Shown here one piece after another: positions 52,805 through 61,496 of a stretch of DNA of 64,000 bases; the first letter of the stretch is position 1; every line of letters begins with the position of its first letter. The notes under the pieces were generated by a model, which did not search any database, was not told the DNA's origin, and was given only the letters and a program-made list of their open reading frames with translations. The stretch is from Labrys wisconsinensis (GTDB lineage: Bacteria; Pseudomonadota; Alphaproteobacteria; Rhizobiales; Labraceae), in assembly GCF_030814995.1 (NCBI RefSeq), contig NZ_JAUSVX010000008.1:1-64000 (forward strand), in the 5' to 3' direction. Made by a program: the position numbers and the translations under genes.

Positions 52805-53076
52805 ATGTTGGCGGCCGTCCGCTCCGGCGCCTTCCGACGCGATGTCAAGCGCGCGGAGAAGCGGGCAAGGACATGGCCAAGCTGCGCGCCTTGCTTTTGC
52901 TCCTGCTGAGGCAGGAGCCTCTGCCGGACGCCTATAAGGATCACCCGCTCAAGGGCGAATGGCAGGGCTATCGCGACGTGCATATCGAGCCCGACTGGCT
53001 GCTGATCTACAGGATAGCCGAGGGAGAACTGCGTCTTGCTCGGACCGGTACCCACGCCGACCTCTTCGGCAGCTGA
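52805..53076 (+). pseudogene. yafQ: YafQ-family toxin gene, frameshifted
   Basis: The ATG at 52805 directly follows the antitoxin stop and encodes MLAAVRSGAFRRDVKRAEKR, matching the YafQ start. At 52863-52865 the sequence has GGG where four Gs would be needed; one extra G would join this to the downstream frame, GKDMAKLRALLLLLLRQEPL to WLLIYRIAEGELRLARTGTH, which contains the YafQ core. As written the reading frame is broken near codon 20. A 91-aa frame beginning at 52801 covers the C-terminal part only. Either a real inactivation or a sequencing error; cannot be decided from this sequence. Confidence 0.75.
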
Positions 53077-53187
53077 CTTTCCGACAGGCTCATGCCGCCG
53101 GCGCCATCTTACGCCGGAGGGGCTTCCGGCTGCGCAGCGGACCGGCTAGACAAGGCTTCCCGCCCTTCGTTCTCCTCGCGTGAAACC

Positions 53188-54156
53188 ATGCCGCAATTGC
53201 CCGATCTCGTGCTGCCCCGGCCGATGCTGCCCCACACGGTGGCGACGCTCGAGCGCTTCTTCACCGCGCACCGGCTCTGGGAAGCGGCGGATGCCGGTGC
53301 CGTCCTGGCCCGGCTGGCGCCCTCCTGCCGCTTCGCCGCCATGGGCTCGCACGCCGTGGGCGACGCCGCCTTCATGGACCGGCTGCCGAAGCTGGAGATC
53401 ATTGCCAATTTCGGCGTCGGCTACGACACCATCGATGCCGGGGAAGCGGCCCGGCGCGGCATCCTCGTCACCAACACGCCCGACGTGCTCAACGAAGAAG
53501 TGGCGGACACGGCGCTGGCGCTGCTGCTCGCTACGGTGAAGGAGCTGCCGCAGGCGGACCGCTACCTGCGCGCCGGCCAGTGGCCGCAGGCGCCCTATCG
53601 GCTGACGCCGGCGACGCTGCGCGGGCGCAAGCTCGGCATTGCCGGGCTCGGGCGCATCGGCAAGGCGATCGCCCGGCGGGCCGAGGCCTTCGGCCTGCCG
53701 ATCGCCTATTGGGGCCGCAAGCCGCAGGAGGACGTGCCCTATGCCTACCATGCCAGCCTGAAGGGCCTGGCGCAGGCGGTCGACACGCTGCTGCTGATCC
53801 TGCCGGGCGGGGCGGAGACCCGCAGCATCGTCGACGCGCAGGTGCTGGAGGCGCTCGGTCCGGACGGCATCCTGATCAACGTGGCGCGGGGATCGGTGGT
53901 GGACGAGGCGGCGCTGATCGAGGCGCTGCGCGGCGGCACCATCCTCGCCGCCGGCCTCGACGTCTTCGCCGACGAGCCGCACGTGCCGCAGGCGCTGATC
54001 GAGCTGCCGAACGTGGTGCTGCTGCCGCATGTCGGCTCGGCCACCGAGCATACGCGCCGGGCGATGGGCCAGCTCGTGGTCGACAACCTCGTGTCCTGGC
54101 TCGAGGGCAACGGGCCGGTCACGCCGGTGGCGGAGACGCCCTGGCCGCGGACCTGA
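53188..54156 (+). CDS. D-2-hydroxyacid dehydrogenase (glyoxylate/hydroxypyruvate reductase-like)
   Basis: A 322-aa NAD(P)-dependent reductase. GIAGLGRIGKAIARRAEAFG is the cofactor loop, INVARGSVVDEAAL gives the catalytic Arg, DVFADEPHVPQ the Glu and LLPHVGSAT the His. Reduces 2-oxo acids such as glyoxylate or hydroxypyruvate to D-2-hydroxyacids, or runs in reverse. Starts at ATG 53188. Followed 69 bp later by an HIBADH-type gene. Confidence 0.9.
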   Translation: MPQLPDLVLPRPMLPHTVATLERFFTAHRLWEAADAGAVLARLAPSCRFAAMGSHAVGDAAFMDRLPKLEIIANFGVGYDTIDAGEAARRGILVTNTPDVLNEEVADTALALLLATVKELPQADRYLRAGQWPQAPYRLTPATLRGRKLGIAGLGRIGKAIARRAEAFGLPIAYWGRKPQEDVPYAYHASLKGLAQAVDTLLLILPGGAETRSIVDAQVLEALGPDGILINVARGSVVDEAALIEALRGGTILAAGLDVFADEPHVPQALIELPNVVLLPHVGSATEHTRRAMGQLVVDNLVSWLEGNGPVTPVAETPWPRT

Positions 54157-54225
54157 GCGTGCCGACAGGCGTGACGGACGCCGCGAAGCCTTCTATCGTC
54201 AGACAAACCGCATGAGGGAGCGACC

Positions 54226-55125
54226 ATGACCAAGGAACGCATCGGCTTCGTCGGCGTCGGGCTGATGGGCCACGGCATGGCAGGCAATATCGTCGACAAG
54301 GGCTTTCCACTGACCGTGGTCGGCCATCGCAACCGCGAGCCGGTGGAGGACCTCCTGGCGCGCGGCGCCGCCGAGGCCCATAGCGGCCGGGAGCTGGCGG
54401 AGAGGAGCGACATCGTCGTGCTCTGCGTCACCGGCTCGCCGCAGGTCGAGGCGGTGATCAACGGGCCGGAGGGCCTGGCCGCGGCCGGCAAGCCGCTGCT
54501 GATCTGCGACAGCTCCACCTCCGATCCCTCGGTGACCATCCGCCTGGCGGCCGAGCTCGCACCCAAGGGCATCACGCTGATCGACACACCGCTCGGCCGC
54601 ACGCCGAAGGACGCGGCGGCCGGCACGCTCGACGTCATGGTCGGCGGCGCGCCGGAGGTGGTGGCGCGGGCGCGCCCGGTGCTGGAGGCCTTCGCCGGCC
54701 GTGTCATCCCGACCGGGCCGGTCGGCAGCGGCCACACCATGAAGCTGCTCAACAACTTCCTGTCGATGGGCTATGCCGCGCTCTATGCCGAGGCCCTGAC
54801 CCTCGGCGTCAAGGCCGGGCTGACGCCGAAGACCTTCGACAGCGTCATCCGCGGCGGGCGCATGGATTGCGGCTTCTACCAGACCTTCTTCCAATGGGTG
54901 CTGGAGCGCGATCCCAACGCCCACAAGTTCACGCTCAGCAATGCCCTGAAGGACATGACCTATCTTGCCGGCTTCGCCAATGCGACGAGCACGGCCAATC
55001 CGATGGGCGCGGCGGTGCGCAATTCCTATGCCCTGGCCGCCGGCGCCGGGCGGGCGCAGGACTATGTGCCGATGCTGTCCGACGTGGTTGCCGAGCTGAA
55101 CGGGGTATCGCTCACCGGAAACTAA
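54226..55125 (+). CDS. 3-hydroxyisobutyrate/tartronate-semialdehyde-type dehydrogenase
   Basis: A 299-aa beta-hydroxyacid dehydrogenase: RIGFVGVGLMGHGMAGNIVD (NAD site), FIDTPLG variant ITLIDTPLGRTP, and TGPVGSGHTMKLLNNFLSMG with the catalytic Lys. Belongs to the HIBADH/GarR/LtnD superfamily. With DenD and the hydroxyacid dehydrogenase it could process an aldonate or tetronate. Specific substrate unknown. Confidence 0.88.
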   Translation: MTKERIGFVGVGLMGHGMAGNIVDKGFPLTVVGHRNREPVEDLLARGAAEAHSGRELAERSDIVVLCVTGSPQVEAVINGPEGLAAAGKPLLICDSSTSDPSVTIRLAAELAPKGITLIDTPLGRTPKDAAAGTLDVMVGGAPEVVARARPVLEAFAGRVIPTGPVGSGHTMKLLNNFLSMGYAALYAEALTLGVKAGLTPKTFDSVIRGGRMDCGFYQTFFQWVLERDPNAHKFTLSNALKDMTYLAGFANATSTANPMGAAVRNSYALAAGAGRAQDYVPMLSDVVAELNGVSLTGN

Positions 55126-55212
55126 GGCGTGGCCTGCCGGCGGGATCTGCTTCGCCGGCTGAGGGCACACGCCAGGCGGGCAGGCCGCCTTGGGCGATCG
55201 ATGAGGCGCGGT

Positions 55213-55316
55213 GAGAGCATGATCGCTTCGAATTGAATCGATCACACTCTCTATCTCATTGTTTTTACGTATTTTCTTGGTGCGAACCGAGTGCCGGTTC
55301 GCTTGACAATGCTCTA
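55213..55316. repeat. RIME-like intergenic repeat
   Basis: Starts with GAGAGCAT (55213-55220) and ends with ATGCTCTA (55309-55316), an inverted end pair. Interior has an AT-rich part (ATTGTTTTTACG) and a hairpin GCGAACC...GGTTCGC (55282-55302). The layout is like repeats I know from Rhizobiales intergenic DNA. The MarR gene's stop codon lies in its right end. Confidence 0.6.
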
Positions 55317-55805
55317 GGCGTCGTCCGCCTCGGCGTCCTCGGCACCGTCCTCGTCTTCCTCCATCTCGGCGCCGAGAGCGTTGCGCAGGCCCTTCTCGAC
55401 CCGCTTGAGCAGCTTGCGCAGCCGGCGCCGGTCCTTGCCGTCGAGATGCGCCGTCGCCTCGTCCTCGATGTCGACGGAGAGGGCCTCGATCGCCTGCGCC
55501 TTGCGGCGCCCCTCGGCAGTAAGGGCGACGCGCACGACCCGGGCATCGCCTTCCGAGCCCTTGCGCTCGATCAGCCCCGCGGCGGAGAGGCGCGCGATGG
55601 TCTTGGAAGCGGTGGGCGGGCGCACGCGCAGGACGTCGGCGAGCTCGCTCATCGACATGGCCTCGCGCCCGGCCAACGCTTCCAGCACCTGTTCCTGGCC
55701 GGGGAAAAGTTCGAGCGCCTCCAGCAGCTTGGCCGTTCGGGCACGATGCAGGCGCGTCACATGGATCAGCTGGTAGCCGATCGTCTTCGAGGCCGGATGC
55801 CGCAT
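55314..55805 (-). CDS. MarR-family transcriptional regulator
   Basis: A 163-aa winged-helix regulator. LFPGQEQVLEALAGREAMSM, then ELADVLRVRPPTASKTIARL (recognition helix) and GLIERKGSEGDARVVRVALT (wing). The C-terminus is Asp/Glu-rich (EEDEDGAEDAEADDA) and its TAG stop lies inside the adjacent repeat. It lies just downstream of the quinone reductase-like gene on the same strand with an 87-bp gap and may regulate that operon. Confidence 0.9.
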   Translation of the reverse strand: MRHPASKTIGYQLIHVTRLHRARTAKLLEALELFPGQEQVLEALAGREAMSMSELADVLRVRPPTASKTIARLSAAGLIERKGSEGDARVVRVALTAEGRRKAQAIEALSVDIEDEATAHLDGKDRRRLRKLLKRVEKGLRNALGAEMEEDEDGAEDAEADDA

Positions 55806-55892
55806 CGGTGCTCCGCCGGCTGATCAAGGGAATAGCCGGCTGACCATGGCGACAGCTTTTGTCATTGTCCAGGGATTGTCCGGGGAGGGGTC

Positions 55893-56474
55893 TCAAAAAG
55901 ACCGCATTTCCCGAGCGATGCGGTCGAGGAAGGCGGCGCGCGAGGCGAGCGTCGAGCGGTTCATGTCGTAATGGGCGAGGTAGCGCAGCCGTGCCAGGCG
56001 CCCGGCCGCGCCGCGCAGCACGCGCGTGACGATTCGGCGCGGAGGATCGCCGACCAGCCAGGCATTGAACCTGGCGCTGCCATAGGTGGTCACGGCCGCG
56101 AGCCGGCTGATATTGTCGAGCGCGGCCTGCGTCCTGCCCTCGACCATGCGGAACGAGACGCCGGGCAGGAACACCCGGTCGAAATAGCCCTTGAGGATGG
56201 CGGGAAAGCCGAAATTCCAGATCGGGCAGACGATCACCAGGGCCTCGGCCCGTTGCAGCCGATCAACGTAGCCGGCTACGGATTCGCGGTTATGGGAGAG
56301 GTCGTGATAGCCGCGCCGCTCCTGCGCCGAGAGGATCGGCTGGAACCCCTCGGCATAGAGATCGCAATCGTCGACCTCGTCGCCCCGCGCCCTCAGCGTC
56401 TCGACGACGCGGCGGTGCAGCGCTGCGCCGTAGGAGTCCTCGCAGGGATGCGCGAAGAGGACGAGGACGCGCAT
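55893..56474 (-). CDS. Flavodoxin-fold NAD(P)H:quinone oxidoreductase-like
   Basis: A 193-aa protein: VLVLFAHPCEDSYGAALHRR (FMN loop), ALVIVCPIWNFGFPAILKGY and FDRVFLPGVSF. It resembles KefF/MdaB/NQO1 two-electron quinone reductases. Its ATG overlaps the cupin stop (TGATG). Last gene of the operon starting at 62516. Role likely to recycle an oxidised product or detoxify a quinoid intermediate; inference. Confidence 0.87.
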   Translation of the reverse strand: MRVLVLFAHPCEDSYGAALHRRVVETLRARGDEVDDCDLYAEGFQPILSAQERRGYHDLSHNRESVAGYVDRLQRAEALVIVCPIWNFGFPAILKGYFDRVFLPGVSFRMVEGRTQAALDNISRLAAVTTYGSARFNAWLVGDPPRRIVTRVLRGAAGRLARLRYLAHYDMNRSTLASRAAFLDRIAREMRSF

Positions 56475-56779
56475 CACGCCTTCATTTCGATCTCGATGAA
56501 GGCCATGCGGCCGGCGCCGGCGTTGAACACGTTGTGCTCGACGCCGGCCGGCCGGGAATAGCTGACGCCGGCGCTGAGCGGCGTCAGCCGCTCGCCCTCG
56601 GCATCGACGAGGCGCAGCACGCCGTCGACCAGCGGCACCACGGCATAGGGAAACTCGTGGCGGTGCCAGCCGGTCTCGCTGCCCGGCGCGAAATCGTAGC
56701 GCGTGATGCGCACGCGCTCGTCGTCGACCTGCTGGGTGGCCACCGCCAGATTCGAACCGCCTTCGCAATTGATGCACAT
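56474..56779 (-). CDS. Small cupin-domain protein
   Basis: A 101-aa single cupin: FAPGSETGWHRHEFPYAVVP (metal motif 1) and RPAGVEHNVFNAGAGRMAF (motif 2). Start MCINCEGGSN has two Cys, a small oddity. The gene sits between the FAD oxidase (4 bp gap) and the quinone reductase (overlap). May bind the pathway substrate or act as an isomerase or dioxygenase; not readable. Confidence 0.8.
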   Translation of the reverse strand: MCINCEGGSNLAVATQQVDDERVRITRYDFAPGSETGWHRHEFPYAVVPLVDGVLRLVDAEGERLTPLSAGVSYSRPAGVEHNVFNAGAGRMAFIEIEMKA

Positions 56780-56783
56780 GGCT

Positions 56784-58196
56784 CTACTCCGCTGCTTGCT
56801 GCATGCCCTTGAAGAGATAGGTCCGGCCGCTGGCATAATCATAGCCCGGATCGTCCCAGGCGATCATCTTGCCGGGGTTGAGCAGGCCCTTGGGATCGGC
56901 CTCGCGCTTGAAGGCGAGCTGGGCCGCGTCGGTCTGCTTCATGCCGCCTTCCTCCAGGGTGTAGCGGTGCGGGTTGAACACCGGCACGCCCGCCTCCTCG
57001 TGGATGCGGACGATCTCGTCGAGCCGCGCCTCGGTGGTGAAGCGCACCAGCGGCAGGCCGAAGCAGGTGATCCGGCCGTCGAAACGGACGAACTCCAGAT
57101 GGGCCACGACCTCATCGCCGAACAGGGCGTGGAGCTTGTCCACCAGCGCCAGCTGGTTCGGGAAGGGGTAGAGCGTCTGCAGATAGGTGATGGCCGGGTC
57201 GACCTTCAGCGCCCGGAGCGTGGTGTGGTTCCAGCCGAGCTCGTAGATCTCGGGCAGGCCCTTGCGCTCGGGCGCCGGCAGGTCGTGGCTGGAGAACAGG
57301 AGCTGCGCGCCCTTGTCCCGCCGCGCCAGCGTCAGGAAGGCGTCGTAGCCCTGCGGCGCCACCATGGCGCAGGCCACGTGCTTGTCGCGCGGCAGCCAGC
57401 GGCGATGGCGGTTGAAGCAGTCGTGCGCCGCGGGCGCCGCCACCACGGCGAGCTGCTTCTTCAGGATGCCGTCGGCCTCGCCCAGGTTGTTGGCGAAGGC
57501 GGCGGCCGCACCGAGCGTGTCGAAGCCGACGATGACGTCGATCCAGTCATAGGCCGGCGCCAGCGGCATCTCGCATTCGACGATGATGCCGTTGGTGCCA
57601 TAGGCATGGCTGACCTTGTGCAGGTCCTCGCCCTGCAGGTCGAGCAGGCGCGGCTCGGCCTCCATGGTCACCACCTTGAGGCGGATGATGTTGCCGAAGT
57701 CGCGCAGGCCGCCCCAGCTGATCGAGCCGACGCCGCCGGAGCCGCCGGCGACGAAGCCGCCGATGGTGGCGGTCTTGGCGGTGGAGGGATGCAGGCGCAG
57801 CTCCTGGCCGGACTGGGCTTGGCAGCGGCGGTCGATGTCGGCGATGACGGCACCCGCCTCGGCCACGATCCGGCCGGGTGCGATCGAAAGCACCTTATCC
57901 ATGCCGGAGAGGTCGAGGATGGCGCCGCCCGCGAGCGGCATGGCCTGGCCGTAATTGCCGGTGCCGGCGCCGCGCGGGGTTACCGGCACGCCGAGCGCGT
58001 AGCAGGCGGCGAGGGCCTCGACCACGTCCTCGATCGTCCTTACGAAGATGACGCAGTCGGCGGTGAGGTGGTCGAGCTGGCGCTTGAGCACGGGCGAATA
58101 CCAGAAGAAGTCGCGGCTCTTCTGGCGCACCAGCGTGGGGTGGTCCTCGATGCGCAGCCCCGGCAGGCGGGACTTCAGGAGCGGGATGTCGGTCAT
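56784..58196 (-). CDS. FAD-linked oxidase, GlcD/VAO type
   Basis: A 470-aa FAD-dependent oxidase/dehydrogenase. VTPRGAGTGNYGQAMPLAGG is the PP-loop of the VAO/PCMH fold, with TIGGFVAGGSGGVGSISWGG as another FAD contact; the C-terminus FNPHRYTLEEGGMKQTDAAQ and GLLNPGKMI is typical of GlcD/D-lactate dehydrogenase-like proteins. Start ATG overlaps the amidohydrolase stop (ATGA). Soluble as predicted. Substrate unknown, likely a hydroxy or amine group of the compound imported. Confidence 0.87.
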   Translation of the reverse strand: MTDIPLLKSRLPGLRIEDHPTLVRQKSRDFFWYSPVLKRQLDHLTADCVIFVRTIEDVVEALAACYALGVPVTPRGAGTGNYGQAMPLAGGAILDLSGMDKVLSIAPGRIVAEAGAVIADIDRRCQAQSGQELRLHPSTAKTATIGGFVAGGSGGVGSISWGGLRDFGNIIRLKVVTMEAEPRLLDLQGEDLHKVSHAYGTNGIIVECEMPLAPAYDWIDVIVGFDTLGAAAAFANNLGEADGILKKQLAVVAAPAAHDCFNRHRRWLPRDKHVACAMVAPQGYDAFLTLARRDKGAQLLFSSHDLPAPERKGLPEIYELGWNHTTLRALKVDPAITYLQTLYPFPNQLALVDKLHALFGDEVVAHLEFVRFDGRITCFGLPLVRFTTEARLDEIVRIHEEAGVPVFNPHRYTLEEGGMKQTDAAQLAFKREADPKGLLNPGKMIAWDDPGYDYASGRTYLFKGMQQAAE

Positions 58197-59509
58197 CGCG
58201 GCCTCAGGACCTGGTCGAGCTCGCGGTAGTCCGGCAGCTCGGTGTCGATCGCCTGCCCCGCGCGGATGACGGTGCGCTCCGATTGCGGGCGCGACAGGAG
58301 CTCGTTCAGCGAGCGGGCCTTGAACAGCACCAGGTCGGCCGGGCCGCCGGCACGGATGGTGCCGGCCTCCACGCCCATCACCTTGGCCGGGGTGCGGGCG
58401 ATCGCCGCCGGCCAGTCGCCGAAGGGATGGTCGAGATGGGCGATGCGGGTGGCCTCGCAAAACACCTCGAGCGCGTCGAGGTCGCCATAGGCGTAGAAGG
58501 GATCGCGCGTGTTGTCGGAGGAGACGCAGACCTCGACCCCCGCCGCCTTCAATTCGTGCAGCAGCGTCACGCCGCGCGAGCGCGGGGTGCGGCCGGGCAC
58601 GCGGTCCTGCAGGTACATGTTGCACATCGGCAGCGAGACGACGGCGATGCCGGCCTCGGCGACCTTGTCGATGGTGGCCCGCGCGTCCTCCGCCTCCTGC
58701 CGGGCGAGCGAGCAGCAATGGCCGACCGTGACCTGGCCGGAGAAGCGGGCGCGCAGCGCCGCCTCGGCGATGTGGCGCAGGCTGCGGGCTTGCGGGTCCT
58801 GGGTCTCGTCGACATGGAAGTCGAGGTCGAGGCCCTCCTCGGCGGCGAGGCCGAACAGCACATCGAGGCTGTGGTCGAGCTCCGGCACCATGTAGGTGAC
58901 GCCGCCCATGACGCCGCCATGCTCGACGACGGCCGCGCGCACCGCGCTCATATGCGCCTTGTCCGGCACCAGCTCGATCGAGAACAGCGCTACCGCCTGG
59001 AGGTCGATGCGCCCGCGCCAGGCCTCTCGCATCTCGGCGAAGACCGGCCAGGAGATGCCGATCTGCTTGCCCTGCGAATCGAGATGGGTGCGGATGGCCG
59101 AGGTGCCGTGAGCGAAGGCGCAGCGCAGCGCAAAATCCATGCGCGCCGCGACATCGGCGGCCGACCAGTGCCGGTCGCGGTCGAGCGAGACGTTGTTCAG
59201 CGCGCCGAAGAAGGTGCCGTCCGGATTGCGGCGGCGCGGCCAGATATGACCCTTGTCGAGATGGGTGTGGAGCTCGACGAAGGTGGGGAAGACGAGGCCG
59301 CCCTTCATGTCGACGAAGTCGATGCCCGAGACGTCGTCGGGCGGGGCGACGGCCTCGATGCGGTCGCCGTCGACGATGATCGTCGCCGACGCAAGGCCGT
59401 CCTCGTCCACGGCGAAGCCGGAGGCCTGGTCGAGGAGGCAGGCGGGGACGCGCGCGTCGACGATCACCCAGCGCTCGGTCGGCGGCAGTCTTGCAAATCC
59501 GGTACCCAT
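58193..59509 (-). CDS. Amidohydrolase, cytosine deaminase/AtzC-like
   Basis: A 438-aa metal-dependent hydrolase. VELHTHLDKGHIWPRR supplies the HxH metal ligands, HVDETQDPQARSLRHIAEAA and TVGHCCSLARQ further His/Glu ligands, and CVSSDNTRDPFYAYGDLDAL the catalytic Asp region. The pattern is CodA/AtzC. Overlaps neighbours by 1-4 bases on both sides. It probably deaminates or opens an N-heterocycle delivered by the ABC system. Confidence 0.9.
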   Translation of the reverse strand: MGTGFARLPPTERWVIVDARVPACLLDQASGFAVDEDGLASATIIVDGDRIEAVAPPDDVSGIDFVDMKGGLVFPTFVELHTHLDKGHIWPRRRNPDGTFFGALNNVSLDRDRHWSAADVAARMDFALRCAFAHGTSAIRTHLDSQGKQIGISWPVFAEMREAWRGRIDLQAVALFSIELVPDKAHMSAVRAAVVEHGGVMGGVTYMVPELDHSLDVLFGLAAEEGLDLDFHVDETQDPQARSLRHIAEAALRARFSGQVTVGHCCSLARQEAEDARATIDKVAEAGIAVVSLPMCNMYLQDRVPGRTPRSRGVTLLHELKAAGVEVCVSSDNTRDPFYAYGDLDALEVFCEATRIAHLDHPFGDWPAAIARTPAKVMGVEAGTIRAGGPADLVLFKARSLNELLSRPQSERTVIRAGQAIDTELPDYRELDQVLRPR

Positions 59510-60327
59510 CAGTTCTCTCGTTCGATGGCGCTCTCGTGCCAGTTGCGCAGCATCAGGTGCGAAAAGGCCGAGAGCACCAGGAAGATGACGATGCCCATGG
59601 CCGAGAGCAGGACCAGGGCGGCGAAGGACAGGGGAAACTTGTAGAAGCGCTGGGCGCTCAGCACCAGGAAGGCGAGGCCGCCATGGCTGCCGGCCGTGCC
59701 GGCGGCGAGCTCGGCCACGACAGCGCCGATCAGCGAGAGGCCGCCGGCGATCCTCAGGCCGCCGAGGAAATAGGGCAGGGCCGCCGGCAGCTTCAGGTGC
59801 CAGAGCTTCTGCCAGGGCGAGGCGCCGTAGAGCTCGAACAGGTTGAGGAGGTTGTGGTCGACCGAGCGCAGGCCGGTGGTGGTGTTGGACAGGATCGGGA
59901 AGAAGGCGACGATCCAGGCGCAGGTCAGCACCGCCGCCTCCTGCGACATGTAGATCAGCAGCAGCGGCGCGATGGCCAGGATCGGCGTCACCTGCAGGAT
60001 CACCGCATAGGGATAGAGCGCAAATTCGATCAGCCGGGACTGGGCGAACAGGATTGCGAGCAGCGTGCCGCCGGCGACCGCCAGCACGAAGCCCTTCGCC
60101 GTGGTCGCCAGGGTCGAGGCGAAGGCCGGGCCGAGCTTGTCCCAGTCCTGGAAGAAGGTCTGCCAGATGCGGCTCGGCGCCGGCACGATGATCGCCGGGG
60201 CGAGACCCGAGCGAACCCACCATTCCCAGGCCAGGAGCAGGCCGGCGAGGACCAGCGCCGGCAGGAGCCAGCGCAGCACGGCGAGGCGCAGCTCGCCGGC
60301 GGAGCGGCGGGGGGCGGCCGCGCTCAT
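59509..60327 (-). CDS. ABC transporter permease, SsuC/TauC/ThiX type
   Basis: A 272-aa permease with about six membrane helices. VTPILAIAPLLLIYMSQEAA and the EAA-type loop LFELYGASPWQKLWHLKLPA are the family marks of the NitT/TauT group. Partner of the ATPase at 60324 (ATGA overlap) and the binding protein at 61497. Imports a small anionic or heterocyclic compound by family knowledge. Confidence 0.91.
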   Translation of the reverse strand: MSAAAPRRSAGELRLAVLRWLLPALVLAGLLLAWEWWVRSGLAPAIIVPAPSRIWQTFFQDWDKLGPAFASTLATTAKGFVLAVAGGTLLAILFAQSRLIEFALYPYAVILQVTPILAIAPLLLIYMSQEAAVLTCAWIVAFFPILSNTTTGLRSVDHNLLNLFELYGASPWQKLWHLKLPAALPYFLGGLRIAGGLSLIGAVVAELAAGTAGSHGGLAFLVLSAQRFYKFPLSFAALVLLSAMGIVIFLVLSAFSHLMLRNWHESAIEREN

Positions 60328-61112
60328 GCCGGGCGCTCCGGCGCGCGGCCGATGGCATCCGCCAGCGCGGCGGAGACGCGGCGGCACTGGGCGACATAGG
60401 CGTCGGAGACGCGGAAGGCCTCGTCGCGCGGGGCGGGCGCCTCCACGGCGATCTCGGCGATGGCCCGGCCGGGCCGCGCCGCCATGACAACGATGCGGTC
60501 GGAGAGGTAGACGCTCTCGAACACCGAATGGGTGACGAAGACCACCGTGCATTTCAGCTCGTGCTGCAGGCGCAGGAGGTCGTCGTTGAGCTTCTGGCGG
60601 GTGATCTCGTCGAGGGCGGCGAAGGGCTCGTCCATCAGCAGGAGCTTGGGCCGGGTGACCAGGGCGCGGGCGATGGAGACGCGCATCTTCATGCCGCCGG
60701 ACAATTCCCGCGGATAGGCGCCGGCGAAGGCATCGAGGCCGACGGAGGCGAGCATGGCCATGACCTCGGCGCGGGCCGCGGCGCGCGAGCGGCCCTTCAG
60801 GCGCAGCGGCAGCCAGACATTGTCGAACACCCTCGCCCAGGGCATCAGCGTCGGCTCCTGGAAGACGATGCCGAGCTCGTGCCCGCCCTCGGGCCAGAGG
60901 ATGGCGCCGCTGGTCGCCTCGCCGAGCCCGGCGATGATGCGCAGCGCCGTCGACTTGCCGCAGCCGGACGGGCCGAGCAGGGAGAGGATCTCGCCCTGGC
61001 GGATGTCGAGGTCGAGATGCTCCAACGCCACGGTGCCGTTGGAGAACACCTTGCCGACGCCGCGCAGCGACACGGCGGAAGCGGGGGGCGGTGCGGGGAA
61101 CACGGCGTTCAA
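60324..61112 (-). CDS. ABC transporter ATPase, SsuB/TauB/ThiZ type
   Basis: About 260 aa. Walker A LGPSGCGKSTALRIIAG, signature ELSGGMKMRVSIARALV, Walker B LLLMDEPFAALDEITR, H-loop FVTHSVFESVYLSDR. Start is unclear: TTG 61112 or GTG 61103 give the normal length; an ATG far upstream would add unrelated repeat-encoded residues. Overlaps the permease start as ATGA. Confidence 0.9.
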   Translation of the reverse strand: MNAVFPAPPPASAVSLRGVGKVFSNGTVALEHLDLDIRQGEILSLLGPSGCGKSTALRIIAGLGEATSGAILWPEGGHELGIVFQEPTLMPWARVFDNVWLPLRLKGRSRAAARAEVMAMLASVGLDAFAGAYPRELSGGMKMRVSIARALVTRPKLLLMDEPFAALDEITRQKLNDDLLRLQHELKCTVVFVTHSVFESVYLSDRIVVMAARPGRAIAEIAVEAPAPRDEAFRVSDAYVAQCRRVSAALADAIGRAPERPA

Positions 61113-61270
61113 GGCTTCAAGGTCCGAGGGACGGGGGCGACTATCATGAAGCGGGAGCGCGGCCCGCCGGAACTGGACATTGCGTCGTTGGTTCGACCTG
61201 CGGGACGCAAGGGAGGCGTCTGCTATTGATTTTGGCCGATACAAGTTCACCTTTTCTGCTGTTCCGGTGT

Positions 61271-61380
61271 GCGCGTGGATGGGCGGATCAAGTCCGCCCA
61301 TGACGGTCGAGGTTGGTGCACGACGCCGGTTGCTCCATCCGCAACCGTCATGGCCGGGCTTGACCCGGCCATCCAGGCGC
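61271..61380. repeat. Inverted REP pair (BIME-like)
   Basis: Copy one: GCGCGTGGATGGGCGGATCA running to CCGCCCATGACGG (61271-61308). Copy two: CCGTCATGGCCGGGCTTGAC running to CCGGCCATCCAGG (61345-61380), inverted. Same family as 12049-12336 and 26987-27024. It lies in the 384-bp gene-free gap 61113-61496 between the ATPase and binding-protein genes, so it could separate their expression; no gene is seen in the gap. Confidence 0.7.
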
Positions 61381-61496
61381 ACTCGAGGGGAGCCGGTCTT
61401 CGGTGCGGGATCGAAGATTGTCGTGCCGGAGGGTGGATAAGCCGGCCATGGCGGGCGCAGGCCGAGCCACGGGCTTTTTTCATCTCCGCCTGCTCG

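Noticed and set aside
52801-53076. Intact 91-aa YafQ gene starting with TTG at 52801
   Set aside because: Its first 24 residues do not resemble YafQ, whereas the ATG frame at 52805 does; the frameshift explanation fits better.
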